Source: Actinomycetaceae bacterium (GTDB lineage: Bacteria > Actinomycetota > Actinomycetes > Actinomycetales > Actinomycetaceae). Taken from it: a stretch of DNA of 64,000 nucleotides. Of the stretch, positions 37,939 to 49,913 are shown in pieces. Location: contig JAQYTG010000019.1 of the NCBI GenBank assembly GCA_028724905.1, forward strand, positions 62,001-126,000. Direction: 5' to 3'. Position 1 is the stretch's first letter. Every line of letters begins with the position of its first letter. The notes below the pieces were generated by a model that did not search any database, was not told where the DNA came from, and was given only the letters and a program-made list of their open reading frames with translations. Both the position numbers and the translations under genes were made by a program.

Positions 37939-38478
37939 CAGATAGCAGTGGCCATGTTGCTGCCCTCACGTAGCGCTTCATGCTACCTGCCAGTCGTGCT
38001 TCCTACCAGGTTTGTGTTTTCGCGCTAGGTCTGTCTCGTTCGGGCTGTTCGTGTTCGTGCGCCCGTCAATTAATTGGTGCTGCCGGCTAATCAAAACGCA
38101 CAGTTGGGAGCACAGTTAAGGCGCATGGCTACGGTTGCTGCTGCTGGTAGTTAGTTGTCGATGCGGGATGTTTGCTCCAGCAGGCATTGCTACTGCTGTC
38201 AGAAATCAGTCATTTCAGCTAGGAGATTATTGCTTTCTCAGCTAGCCCTGTGTAGCATAGGTGTGTTTACTATATCACATTTTGTGTCGCCGTTGAGCCG
38301 TAGGTATGCGGGCAATGAGTTACGCGGGCAACACGGCGGCAAAACTGAAAATGGTGTCTGTGTATATAGCGTGGGATCGACGGCAACACCGCAGCGCTCA
38401 CGTGTGAAAGTGTCGCACGTGTGTAAGTGTCGTCTGATCTCATTGTGGTCGATAGTGTGAAACGGGGAGTTTTAGGTT
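37939..38478. other. Spacer before the LPXTG adhesin gene
   Basis: No gene is supported; a 101-residue open frame (38155-38460) lacks a ribosome site and family features. A hairpin with TGCTGCTGG and CCAGCAGGCA arms lies near 38130-38186. The adhesin ribosome site GGGGAG is at 38464-38469. A TATATCAC string near 38272 may belong to the promoter. Confidence 0.45.
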
Positions 38479-41148
38479 ATGGTAGCGAAACATCCCAAAT
38501 CGTTATTAGTGGCTTTCATCAGTGCGCTATTTTTGCTGGTCGCGCCGATGATGCCTGCAGATACGGCGCTCGCCTCTGAACGCCAAGAATTGCGTTGCTA
38601 TGATCCGGATCGAAGTATCATCTGTGAGGAGGCGGATCTTCGGGCTCTGATTGCCCAAGCAGGAAGTACTCCTACGCGCATCGTGATGGGAGAAGGGCAG
38701 ACTCCGATCACGTCTACGCTTGTGATTCCAACTGGGGCAGATATCGAACTTATCAACTATCCTCTCGACGTCTGGGGTGTCTCGGATTCGGAGCTCATGC
38801 GTGAGGATGGGTTCGCTGGCACGATGGTAAAAATTGAAAAGGGGGCATCGCTCACGCTTTCCCAGAATCCTGACGGCGGGACGATGGGAATCAACAGCCG
38901 CGGCAGGCAGGTGCCGTCAGCGTCTCCTACGGTGCTCGTCAATGGCACGTTCGTGATGAACGATGCTACCACAGTGTTCGGTGCCCGAGATATGACGGGT
39001 ACCTATGGCGGAGCCGTGAAAGTTGCAGGCGAGGGCTCGTATTTCGAGTTGAACGGTGGAAGCGTTGAGGATAATCAGCGCAAGAAAAACTCAGCAGGTA
39101 GCGTGCAAAATGGCGCCGCCAACGTAGGGCTCTCCGATGGTGCATCTATGGTGATGAATAGCGGCGAAATCAAAAATGGCTCGGCATTTCTCTCCGAAGC
39201 GGCATACGGTGAAATCGGCGGTATCGGCGTATATTCGGGTGCCTCACTGGAGGTCAATGGGGGCAGTATCACCGGCAACGAAGGATTTGGTGGCGGTATC
39301 GGTGCTTACTCGTGGGACTGGTATCTCGCCTCTCACCCAGAGCGTGCCCAGGCGCAGCGTGCCTCCGTCGTCATTAATGATGGCACCATCGCCAACAATA
39401 AAGCTGCTTTTGGTGGCGGCGGGCTGAGCCTTTTTGGCAATGCGCAAGCCACCATGAACGGAGGAACTATCACGCGCAACACCGCTCCTAACGGCGGGGG
39501 CGTGAATGCTATGGATCTTTACGTCTGGGGTTCGGATCGGACGTGGAGAGAGGTAGATGGTGACGGCAGAGAATCGGGGATGACGCCCGAACAATGGACG
39601 GAAGTTTCTCCTGGTCGCTTCGTGATGAATGGCGGAACAATCAGCGAGAATGTGGCTGTACGAACAGGCGGCGGCGTGAATGTGGTGTCAAATGCAGTAC
39701 TGCTGCGTGGTGGCTTGATTGACGGCAATACCGCAGGTGAGCAGGGTGGCGGAGTATATGTGGCCACGAAGTCGTACGCGATGCAGCTGGAAGATGCCGC
39801 AGTGTTTAACAATACTGCTAGCTATATCGGTGGGGGAATGTGGCTCTGCCCAACTGGATCAATGGAAATCCATGTGCGTAATGGCGGTGCCATATTCGAT
39901 AACCAGGCTGATACCTACGGTGATGATATCGCGCACGATAATTATGGCTCTGCCGGAGCGTATGAATCGTATTTTGCTAGGAGAATGCTCGGTTTAGGCA
40001 CTGTCGGCTACTATTTAGATGGCGAGCAGGGCAATGATGTGCGATTTGATCCTACGAATCCAGGGCCTGAGCAGGTCTACCAGATCGTTCCTAAGGAACT
40101 GCAGCTGGAGGGGAAAGTCTACTTTGATCCCCCAAGGCTCTATGAAGACGGCCTCAAAGCAGTTGCAACTGATGATGCAAAACAGCGTGCTAAAGATTTA
40201 GCACGGCTCACTATTACTCATAACTCGTCGCGCCGTGGCGGTGGAATTGGATCCAACGGCGGAGTGGCCTTTGGCTATAAAGATGCCAAACTCGATGTAC
40301 AGAAAGCCTGGGTTGATACTGATGGCAGTGCTATGAACGCCGCTGAGATCGAGCAGGTAGCACCGGATGGCATTTCAGTCCAGCTCATCGCTCGCAGCCA
40401 AGATGGCACGCAGACTCGCGTGGGAGAGCCGGTCGTGATGAGTGCTGAGACGAAGTGGCATCAGCAGTTTGCGGATCTTCCTCTTGAGGATGCCAATGGC
40501 GTGATCGCTTATGATATCTCCGAGATTGGCGTGCAAGGATTCTCAGCTGTGACGGCGATGAGTCGTGACGTCGATGAGCATGGTTTCGTCACGTATTCGA
40601 TCTCTTTAGAAAATCGGCGTGATCCTGTGTCTTTGCTCGTCACTAAACGTTGGCTGGACGAAGCTGGCGCTGTGCTCACCGACGGGCTTCCGGCATCTAT
40701 TGAAGTGGAACTGCTGCAATCTAGAGCAGATGGCACAACGGCCACAGTAGAGACCGTTCAGATCGGAGCTGACGATAACTGGTCACATCTCTTCTCGAAT
40801 TTGCCGGCGGCTGATGAAGATGGCCAGCCGCTGAGCTATACAATTCACGAAATTCCCGTGGCAGGTTTTACGTCGGCCGTCGGAGATGTGGCCAATGAGG
40901 ATGGGCAGCTGAGCGTGACGATTACGAATACACGTGTGCCGCCTCCACCGGAAGAGCCACCTGTACCGGAAGAGCCGCCTACTCCCGAGGAGCCCCCTAC
41001 ACCGCAGGGGCCGCCTACTCCAGGGGAACCTCCAGCGGCATCTCCTGAGCTTCCCAAGACGGGTGCCACTGTCGATACTTTGGCGGGATTAGCACTCATC
41101 TTGACGACCCTCGGTGCCTTTTTGGCTGTGAGAATTCGTCAGGCTTGA
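38479..41148 (+). CDS. LPXTG-anchored adhesin: beta-helix plus Cna-B domains
   Basis: An 889-residue secreted surface protein. A signal peptide (about 1-33, cleavage near TALAS) leads into a parallel beta-helix region to about 600, marked by repeated GGxIxxNxA-type turns (MNGGTITRNTAPNGGGVN and similar), a layout seen in polymorphic-repeat adhesins and pectate-lyase-like folds. Two Cna-B-type domains follow (about 607-715 and 716-828, each starting with a VTKRWLDE or VQKAWVDT strand), which often carry isopeptide bonds. A Pro/Glu-rich wall-spanning repeat (PEEPPTPE) precedes LPKTG at 858-862, a membrane helix and a basic tail. The product is covalently attached to peptidoglycan by sortase and probably binds host or biofilm surfaces. 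No sortase gene is near. Confidence 0.9.
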   Translation: MVAKHPKSLLVAFISALFLLVAPMMPADTALASERQELRCYDPDRSIICEEADLRALIAQAGSTPTRIVMGEGQTPITSTLVIPTGADIELINYPLDVWGVSDSELMREDGFAGTMVKIEKGASLTLSQNPDGGTMGINSRGRQVPSASPTVLVNGTFVMNDATTVFGARDMTGTYGGAVKVAGEGSYFELNGGSVEDNQRKKNSAGSVQNGAANVGLSDGASMVMNSGEIKNGSAFLSEAAYGEIGGIGVYSGASLEVNGGSITGNEGFGGGIGAYSWDWYLASHPERAQAQRASVVINDGTIANNKAAFGGGGLSLFGNAQATMNGGTITRNTAPNGGGVNAMDLYVWGSDRTWREVDGDGRESGMTPEQWTEVSPGRFVMNGGTISENVAVRTGGGVNVVSNAVLLRGGLIDGNTAGEQGGGVYVATKSYAMQLEDAAVFNNTASYIGGGMWLCPTGSMEIHVRNGGAIFDNQADTYGDDIAHDNYGSAGAYESYFARRMLGLGTVGYYLDGEQGNDVRFDPTNPGPEQVYQIVPKELQLEGKVYFDPPRLYEDGLKAVATDDAKQRAKDLARLTITHNSSRRGGGIGSNGGVAFGYKDAKLDVQKAWVDTDGSAMNAAEIEQVAPDGISVQLIARSQDGTQTRVGEPVVMSAETKWHQQFADLPLEDANGVIAYDISEIGVQGFSAVTAMSRDVDEHGFVTYSISLENRRDPVSLLVTKRWLDEAGAVLTDGLPASIEVELLQSRADGTTATVETVQIGADDNWSHLFSNLPAADEDGQPLSYTIHEIPVAGFTSAVGDVANEDGQLSVTITNTRVPPPPEEPPVPEEPPTPEEPPTPQGPPTPGEPPAASPELPKTGATVDTLAGLALILTTLGAFLAVRIRQA

Positions 41149-41459
41149 TGCTGTAGGGCTGTGGGGCAGGTTTTGCCGCTCGGACTCTATCGGTTGCGCT
41201 CCGACTGATGGAGGGACGACCGCTCTATCAACCTGAGCTATTCCCTGGTTGGCTGATGTGCTGTGCCAACCATGTATCGTGCCAATCAGAGCTATTCCCT
41301 GGTTGGCCGATGATCTGCCGCTGGTGCTACTCCCTCTTGTGTGCCACATGATCGTCACCGCGAGAGGGTGCCATCAGCGCTCAGCAAGCAGTGGTTAAGT
41401 AGCAACGCATCGTCTGTCCAGCAGGTATGCCTCCAGGGCGTTCGTCGTCACAGCTGCGC
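41149..41459. other. Spacer with direct repeats and a tRNA-like fragment
   Basis: There is no gene. GAGCTATTCCCTGGTTGG occurs at 41235 and 41289 (54 bases apart), with a weaker third trace at 41326. On the minus strand 41219-41248 reads like the 5' half of a tRNA (GGGAATAGCTCAGG followed by TTGATAGAGC, a D-arm), but no anticodon or T-arm follows. Confidence 0.6.
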
Positions 41460-41471
41460 TAAAATCTCTTC
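41460..41471 (+). promoter_or_regulatory. Leaderless -10 for trpE
   Basis: TAAAAT (41460-41465) lies six bases before ATG 41472. The absence of a leader leaves no room for a Trp-codon leader peptide or an attenuator. Confidence 0.7.
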
Positions 41472-43004
41472 ATGGCAGTTACAGTTGATCTTGCGATAGC
41501 CGATGTTCGCGCGTATACCTCCTACACGGTAGTGCCGATTGCGGCTCGCATCCTGGCCGATTCTACGACGCCTATCAACGTGCTCCGAGCTTTGCAGAGC
41601 GAATCTTCCCACTGCTATGTGCTTGAATCTGCAGAGCAGCAGCATACGTGGGGGCGCTACACATTTCTGGGCTATAAACCGCGTGAAGAGGTGACGGCAA
41701 AGCGTGGTAGTGTGCGCCACAGAATTTTTGACGATGCAGAGGTGGCGGTGAAGACTACCACCTATCAGCATACGCCTCCACGGGAGATAGTTGAGGAGAT
41801 CCTAGCGCGTTTTCGTGCCCCTGCCCGCGCGGATTTACCTCCGTTTACTGGCGGGCTCGTCGGTTATTTCGGCTACGACTACGTGACCTATGCAGAGCCG
41901 CAGTTGGTGCTGGACGCTGCTGACGAAGAGGGATTTAACGATCTTGATCTGATGCTTTTCGATACGGTGATCTGCTTCGATCACTATCGCCAAGAGATCA
42001 TTGTGATTGCCCACGTGCGTATCCCTGAAAATAGTGATGATGCGCGTGCCCTTGAGGCCAACTATGCTGCCGCCACTGCGGAGATTGAGCACATCGTCGA
42101 TCTGATTCGTTCTGATCGCCGCGCAGATATCGTGCCTAGCGTCGTCACCTCTGAATTCCGAGCACTATTCGACGAAGAGCGTTTCTGTGCGATGGTGGAG
42201 AAAGCCCAGGAATACATCCGCGAGGGCGATATTTTTCAGGTGGTGCTGAGCAATCGTCTCGATGCGGATTTCTCCGGTTCGCTGCTCAACGCTTATCGCT
42301 ATCTGCGCACGATCAACCCCTCGCCCTATATGTTTTATTTCAGTTCTGATGATATGGAAGTGGCTGGAGCATCGCCGGAAACTCTGGTGAAGCTCCACGA
42401 TGGTGTGCTACATACATTTCCGCTGGCCGGTACCCGAGCTCGCGTTGAGGGGGATGATGCGCGCAACGAGCAGCTCGAACGTGAACTTCTTGCCGACGAG
42501 AAAGAACTGGCTGAGCATAATATGCTCGTGGATTTAGGCCGCAATGATTTGGGGAAAATTTCACGCTTCGGGTCAGTGCGGGTGGAAGAGTATATGCAGT
42601 TGCAACGCTTCTCGCACGTGGTGCATTTGGGATCCACCGTGAGAGGAGATATCCGACGTGCAGAAGATCCAGGCGGGCAGGCCACGGCGATGGATGCCGT
42701 CGAAGCCGTGCTGCCTGCGGGCACGCTCTCAGGAGCGCCGAAATTGCGAGCTATGCAGATTATTAACGAGCTGGAAAACAACAAGCGCGGTATTTATGGT
42801 GGGGCAGTTGGCTATATAGACTTCGCTGGAAATCTCGATACTGCCATTGGTATCCGGCTTGCCTACAAGAAAAACGGCAAGGTCTTTGTGCGTTCAGGAG
42901 CGGGAATTGTGCTCGATTCGGTGCCGGCGAACGAATATCGGGAGTGTATCAACAAGGCGCAAGCTGTGGTGATGGCGATTCGCAAAGGTCAAGAGGTGGC
43001 GTGA
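41472..43004 (+). CDS. trpE: Anthranilate synthase component I
   Basis: A 510-residue TrpE, which joins chorismate and ammonia to form anthranilate for tryptophan. The feedback-site motif reads VLES (about 55-58; LLES in many species), supporting TrpE over PabB. The chorismate domain has GLVGYFGYD, FPLAGTRARV (about 317-326), AEHNMLVDLGRND (about 350-362) and LPAGTLSGAPKLRAM (about 415-429). The stop overlaps the trpG start by one base, so the two subunits are coupled. No trpD, C, B or A follows, so the rest of the pathway is elsewhere. Leaderless -10 TAAAAT. Confidence 0.96.
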   Translation: MAVTVDLAIADVRAYTSYTVVPIAARILADSTTPINVLRALQSESSHCYVLESAEQQHTWGRYTFLGYKPREEVTAKRGSVRHRIFDDAEVAVKTTTYQHTPPREIVEEILARFRAPARADLPPFTGGLVGYFGYDYVTYAEPQLVLDAADEEGFNDLDLMLFDTVICFDHYRQEIIVIAHVRIPENSDDARALEANYAAATAEIEHIVDLIRSDRRADIVPSVVTSEFRALFDEERFCAMVEKAQEYIREGDIFQVVLSNRLDADFSGSLLNAYRYLRTINPSPYMFYFSSDDMEVAGASPETLVKLHDGVLHTFPLAGTRARVEGDDARNEQLERELLADEKELAEHNMLVDLGRNDLGKISRFGSVRVEEYMQLQRFSHVVHLGSTVRGDIRRAEDPGGQATAMDAVEAVLPAGTLSGAPKLRAMQIINELENNKRGIYGGAVGYIDFAGNLDTAIGIRLAYKKNGKVFVRSGAGIVLDSVPANEYRECINKAQAVVMAIRKGQEVA

Positions 43005-43729
43005 TGATTCTGCTCATTGATAATTACGATTCGTTTTCCTACAACCTCTACCAGCTCATTGGGGTGCGCGAACCGGATATTCGAGTAGTGCGTAACGACG
43101 AACTCAGCGTCGAGCAGGTGCAGCAGTTGCATCCAGATCGGATTGTGATCTCTCCAGGGCCAGGCAGGCCAGCAGATGCCGGTATCTGTGAAGAGCTGAT
43201 TGGCGCCGTAGCGAAAGATAAGGCCAGCCAGATTCCAGTGCTGGGAGTGTGCCTCGGGCACCAAGCTATCTGTGAAGCGTTTGGCGCCAACATTACCTAT
43301 GCTAAGCGCGTGATGCACGGCAAAGCCTCGATAATGGAGCTTGTACCTGTTGGCGATGATGCTCTTTCACAGGTAGATGCTGCAGATTCGGCTTCGTTAT
43401 CTGCAGCGCGTCAATCTGTACTGCACCAATCTGCACCGCGTCAATTCGCATCGTACCCCCGTCACTCGCAGTCTTTCGGATCGCCGCTCCAGAGGCGTTC
43501 ACGGCTTTTCGCGGGGATGCCTGAGCGCATTCAAGTGGCGCGCTATCACTCGTTGGCAGCTGATCCGGCCACGATACCCGCCGTTTTGCGGGTGACGGGG
43601 GTGGCCGATGACGGCGACGTTATGGCCATCGAGCATCGAGAGCTTCCCATTTTCGGGGTGCAATTCCACCCAGAATCAATTCTCACGCCGGAGGGGATGC
43701 AGATTCTCGACAATTTCCTGGCGCTCTGA
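43004..43729 (+). CDS. trpG: Anthranilate synthase component II with repeat insertion
   Basis: A 241-residue glutamine amidotransferase; typical TrpG is about 190. The class I triad is intact: GVCLGHQAI with Cys 83, and QFHPES with His 222 and Glu 224; the oxyanion PGPGRPADAG is at 51-60. About 48 additional residues (about 118-165), rich in Ser, Ala, Gln and Arg, sit between the MHGKAS region and PERIQVARYHSL; they are encoded partly by a 15-bp tandem array. It supplies ammonia to TrpE. ATG 43004 overlaps the trpE stop. A very similar arrangement exists for pabA; pairing with trpE favours TrpG. Confidence 0.94.
   Translation: MILLIDNYDSFSYNLYQLIGVREPDIRVVRNDELSVEQVQQLHPDRIVISPGPGRPADAGICEELIGAVAKDKASQIPVLGVCLGHQAICEAFGANITYAKRVMHGKASIMELVPVGDDALSQVDAADSASLSAARQSVLHQSAPRQFASYPRHSQSFGSPLQRRSRLFAGMPERIQVARYHSLAADPATIPAVLRVTGVADDGDVMAIEHRELPIFGVQFHPESILTPEGMQILDNFLAL
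43403..43462. repeat. In-frame 15-bp array inside trpG
   Basis: GCAGCGCGTCAATCT (43403-43417), GTACTGCACCAATCT, GCACCGCGTCAATTC and GCATCGTACCCCCGT are four degenerate units in tandem, encoding the inserted linker. Confidence 0.75.
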
Positions 43730-43929
43730 CGCTAGCACGCGGATCTCAGCAGGCTGAGCTGCGATGCTGTGTTAGCTGAGATGCTTGCCGGCTAGTGAGC
43801 TTTGCTGGCTTTGGTGATCTGCCAGCTAGGATACTTTGTTCGTTTGGGTGACTTGCCAGCTCTGGCGATTTACCACTCGCCCTCCACTCTCCAGGGCTAA
43901 CGCTTCTCTCCAGAGCTGTCCTCCAAGAG
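43730..43929. other. Convergent trpG-secA spacer
   Basis: There is no gene. GGTGATCTGCCAGCT (near 43815) and GGTGACTTGCCAGCT (near 43848) repeat at about 33 bases; CTCTCCAGGGCTAACGCTT, CTCTCCAGAGCTGTCC and a third trace follow. No clear terminator is seen. Confidence 0.5.
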
Positions 43930-46767
<2,838 letters not shown>

Positions 46768-47344
46768 TGCAGTTGCCTCACGTTTTGTCGGTATTCCCGT
46801 ACTTAGTGTACCTGTGCTAGGGCGGTGATAGGCAATTGCAGCCTGTGGTAAGTGAAAATTGCTCATCGGGGAGGTATCTTCCGCCCAGATCTCATGCGCA
46901 TCCCGCTCAAAATCTCCACTCATCCAAAACTTTGCGTGTTCAAGACTTCGTGCATTCGCAAAATCCTATTCATTCATTTCGCCAAAACGTCCAATCCCCT
47001 AAAGTTCTACACCTCTCTCTAGGTTTCGCGCCGCGTGTGTACGCCGTGTGCCCCGCATTGTATGGTGTCCGTTGTGCTGCGTTATCTGCTCTGTGGCGTG
47101 TAGCGTGCGGTGTCGGCTATGCGGTGTGTCTGGATGCGCAGCTTTAGCTGTGCGACGCTGGCTGTGTGGTACTGGCTGTGTGGTACTGGCCGTGCAGTGC
47201 TCGTTGTGTGGCTCTGCTGCCTGATGTGCAGACAAGCAGGATTGATAAAATTGGTCTGACCGATGCCGTCACCTGATTTTTGCGCTGCCTTATCTTGTGC
47301 CGTCTGAACGTTGTACTGCGTCCATGAGAATGTGTGCGGCGGCG
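46768..47344. other. secA-MFS spacer with a 14-bp tandem array
   Basis: No gene is supported. Bases 47146-47215 hold five 14-bp units (AGCTGTGCGACGCT, GGCTGTGTGGTACT twice, GGCCGTGCAGTGCT, CGTTGTGTGGCTCT). The segment 47035-47120 is a looser GTGTGCCGT-type repeat field. Confidence 0.8.
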
Positions 47345-47357
47345 TACAATCGCCTCT
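47345..47357 (+). promoter_or_regulatory. Leaderless -10 for the MFS transporter
   Basis: TACAAT (47345-47350) lies seven bases before GTG 47358 and fixes the start codon. Confidence 0.65.
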
Positions 47358-48983
47358 GTGGCATCACTTCGATCTCTTGTGGCGGACACTCGTCCACTTC
47401 GCAGCGCCCCTTTTCGGCGGATGTGGCTGGCGTATATCGTCACGGTGATCGGTGCGCAATTCACGGTGGTGGCGGTGCCTGCCCAGATATATGCAGACAC
47501 AAAATCCTCAGGATACGTGGGGCTCACAGGTGTGTTTGCCCTAGTGCCGCTGATCGTCTTCGGGTTGTGGGGTGGGGCGCTGGCCGATCATTTTGATCGC
47601 CGGAGGCTTTTGATCGTGACGACGGTGGGGATTATCGTCACCTCTGCTGCCTTTTTCGTGGTGACGGCATTGGGTTCCACGAACGTGTGGGTGCTGCTTG
47701 TGGTCTTTGCTATGCAGCAGGGATTTTTCGCTGTCAATTCGCCTGTGCGTACGGCTATTCTTCCGCAGCTTGTTCCTGCTGCCATTCTTCCCTCGGCCAA
47801 TGCTCTGAATATCACCGTGATGAGTATTGGGGGTATTGCTGGGCCGCTTATCGGCGGGATGCTGATCCCGCTTGTGGGGATTAAATGGCTATATCTTGCC
47901 GACGTCTTCTTCCTCTTGCCCACTCTTGCGGCGGTGATCTCCCTGCCGCCGCTCAAGCCGCGTGCTCCGGCCGTCGGCAGAGTATCCGCAGATACCGCGA
48001 CTGCTGATGGTGAGGCCGCTGCCCATATTGGCTGTGAGGATGAGACTTCCAATTCTGCTGGCGGTGGGGATCCGTCTGGCTGCGGTGCTGAGGGCGGGGT
48101 TGCAACTCCCATTCATTCCTCCACTGATACTTCCACTCCCGCTAGCGCTTCCGTCTCTGCTGGCGCTTCCGTCTCCGCCAGCGCTTCTACCTCTGCTTCC
48201 ACTGCCTCCTCTGTGTCTGCCTCCGCTGACAGTAAAAAAACTCCCGCCGCGCCCCCTGCCGATTCTCTCTCCGATTCCCATGCCGAGAATCTCGCCGAGA
48301 ATCCCGCTGATTCCCATGCCGACTCCCCCGTCCCTGGGATTGGCGCAATAGTTGATGGCCTGCGTTATCTGCGTGGGCGCACGATTCTGGTTATGAGTTT
48401 CGTGGTGGATCTCATCGCCATGATCTGCGGCAATCCACGGGCACTCTTTGCCCAGATTTCTCATGAATCTTTCGGCGGGGATCTCGGCGGGGGTCTCGCC
48501 TTTGGTTTGCTTTATGCTGCGATTCCGGCGGGGGCGGCACTCGGTGGACTTTTCTCGGGTTGGCTGTCGCGGGTGCGGCGGCAGGGTCAAGTGGTGATGA
48601 TCGCTATTTGGTTTTGGGGCATTGGGGTGCTGGGATTTGGTCTATGCGCCAGTGTGGCTGGTGGCCAGGCAAACATCTGGTTGGTGGTAGCAGTGGTATC
48701 TCTGGCGATGGCAGGCGCTGCAGATATGTGTTCATCGGCGCTGCGCAACGCTATTTTGCTCACGGAGACTGACGACGCCCTGCGAGGGAGATTGCAATCT
48801 ATTTTTTTCGTCGTCGTCGTGGGCGGGCCACGGATCGCAGATGTTGTGCATGGGGGAGCTGGAGAATTTTTAGGAGCGCCTGGAGCCAGTATGACTGGTG
48901 CAGTGCTCGTGCTGATCGGCATCGGTATATGCGCCGTGAAAGCCCCGAGTTTTTGGGGATATGAGGCTCCTCGGCAGGTGTGA
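47358..48983 (+). CDS. MFS transporter with a long repeat-rich central loop
   Basis: A 541-residue major facilitator transporter with 12 predicted helices, of the MFS_3 / EntS-like branch (efflux of siderophores or drugs in characterised members). The family loop GGALADHFDRRRLL (about 72-85) is between helices 2 and 3. Between helices 6 and 7 the cytoplasmic loop is swollen to about 120 residues (205-325), almost only Ala, Ser, Thr, Asp and Pro, encoded by 18-bp and 12-bp tandem arrays. The helices themselves look normal, so the protein is probably functional. GTG 47358 fits a leaderless message; an earlier in-frame codon at 47334 would overlap the -10 box. Confidence 0.92.
   Translation: MASLRSLVADTRPLRSAPFRRMWLAYIVTVIGAQFTVVAVPAQIYADTKSSGYVGLTGVFALVPLIVFGLWGGALADHFDRRRLLIVTTVGIIVTSAAFFVVTALGSTNVWVLLVVFAMQQGFFAVNSPVRTAILPQLVPAAILPSANALNITVMSIGGIAGPLIGGMLIPLVGIKWLYLADVFFLLPTLAAVISLPPLKPRAPAVGRVSADTATADGEAAAHIGCEDETSNSAGGGDPSGCGAEGGVATPIHSSTDTSTPASASVSAGASVSASASTSASTASSVSASADSKKTPAAPPADSLSDSHAENLAENPADSHADSPVPGIGAIVDGLRYLRGRTILVMSFVVDLIAMICGNPRALFAQISHESFGGDLGGGLAFGLLYAAIPAGAALGGLFSGWLSRVRRQGQVVMIAIWFWGIGVLGFGLCASVAGGQANIWLVVAVVSLAMAGAADMCSSALRNAILLTETDDALRGRLQSIFFVVVVGGPRIADVVHGGAGEFLGAPGASMTGAVLVLIGIGICAVKAPSFWGYEAPRQV
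48141..48332. repeat. In-frame 18-bp and 12-bp arrays in the MFS loop
   Basis: From 48141 an 18-bp unit (GCTAGCGCTTCCGTCTCT and variants) is repeated about four times. From 48261 to 48332 a 12-bp unit (GATTCCCATGCC, GAGAATCTCGCC and variants) is repeated six times. Confidence 0.85.
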
Positions 48984-49187
48984 ACAGCTGAGCCTTGGCA
49001 GTAAGCGGCTAGGGTGTGAAGACTATTGGCGGTGGTCACTGCTGCGCGGCGGCATCTGCCGAGGTGACAAAACCGGTGTGAGCTTCAATGATGTGACCGC
49101 AACGGTGTGGGCACAACATAAGCAGTCTCACTGGTGGAGATGGCGCAGGGTGTGAGCTGCTAGTGTGCAGCGGGAGCTGCCAGCGCA
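48984..49187. other. Convergent MFS-Rv3235 spacer
   Basis: No gene, repeat array or clear terminator is recognisable in these 204 bases. Confidence 0.4.
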
Positions 49188-49913
49188 TTATGCCACTTCA
49201 AAAGCGCACACTTGCCAACGTCCGTGGCGTACTTCGAGTCTGATAGCTACGGCGCGAATGGATGCTCCATCGTGTATGATGACGGCTGCCTCGGCTACTC
49301 GAATGCGCGGGCGAGTGCATCGAATCCGCACCACTTTCACAGGGCGTGTGGGCGACGCAGCATTGCTAGCTTTGAGTGTTTCGAGCGTGAGAAACACCTT
49401 GCGAGTAAAAGCCTGGTAGAGGGGTGTCGTAAACCAACTTTGTAGCTGACGTGCTGGGCGCAGCCCGAGAAGAGCTTCTACTCCTTGGCGGGCAATGCCG
49501 AGAGCGAATGTTTCCGGCCGCGGGAAATCCTCAGGTAGTGGAGAATCGAGCGTGGTGAAGCCGTCATGAATGTCGCGTTGGGTAGCTAGAGAGTTGATGT
49601 CGGTGCTGCGGAAAGTAGGAGTGAGTGCGAGCCGTGGATGGTGAATGTCACCAGCTTTTTCCTCCTCTGTGGTGCTGACGTCATGGCTGCGTGGAGGGCT
49701 CGAGATGGCGGCACTAGTCAATGGTCTGGTCTCAGCGGATACTTCATAGGGCAAAAGCTGGCGTTTTCTCATCGCCTGATGCAGATTTTGGTGTGTGGAC
49801 TGATGTTTACCCGCGGATATCCGCTGGCGCTCAGATACGTGCGCGGCATTCTCCACTGCGACTCGGCGCGGGGGACTTTGGCGCATGAGCGGTTCTGCTA
49901 GTGATGTTTTCAT
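49188..49913 (-). CDS. Rv3235-like protein (DUF6459 type)
   Basis: A 241-residue protein. The first 125 residues are poorly ordered and basic. The C-terminal domain (about 135-241) has the pattern ALGIARQGVEALLGLRPARQ-LQSWFTTPLYQAF, then VKVVRIRCTRPRIRVAEAAVIIHDGASIRAVAIRLE split by short loops, ending GRWQVCAFEVA. This matches the Rv3235 family encoded near secA in Actinobacteria; the function is unknown. ATG 49913 has GAGGAGG six bases upstream. It is transcribed towards the MFS gene. The divergent DUF6912 gene, another actinobacterial neighbour of secA, supports the assignment. Confidence 0.75.
   Translation of the reverse strand: MKTSLAEPLMRQSPPRRVAVENAAHVSERQRISAGKHQSTHQNLHQAMRKRQLLPYEVSAETRPLTSAAISSPPRSHDVSTTEEEKAGDIHHPRLALTPTFRSTDINSLATQRDIHDGFTTLDSPLPEDFPRPETFALGIARQGVEALLGLRPARQLQSWFTTPLYQAFTRKVFLTLETLKASNAASPTRPVKVVRIRCTRPRIRVAEAAVIIHDGASIRAVAIRLEVRHGRWQVCAFEVA

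Noticed and set aside
38155..38460. 101-residue open frame before the LPXTG adhesin
   Set aside because: No ribosome site, Cys-rich random-looking composition, and it overlaps the expected promoter and leader.
46768..46923. N-terminal extension of secA
   Set aside because: The GTG at 46767 gives the conserved SecA start with a good ribosome site; the extension is not SecA-like.
47146..47215. Terminator or ncRNA in the secA-MFS spacer
   Set aside because: The region is a 14-bp direct repeat, not an inverted one, and forms no stable hairpin.
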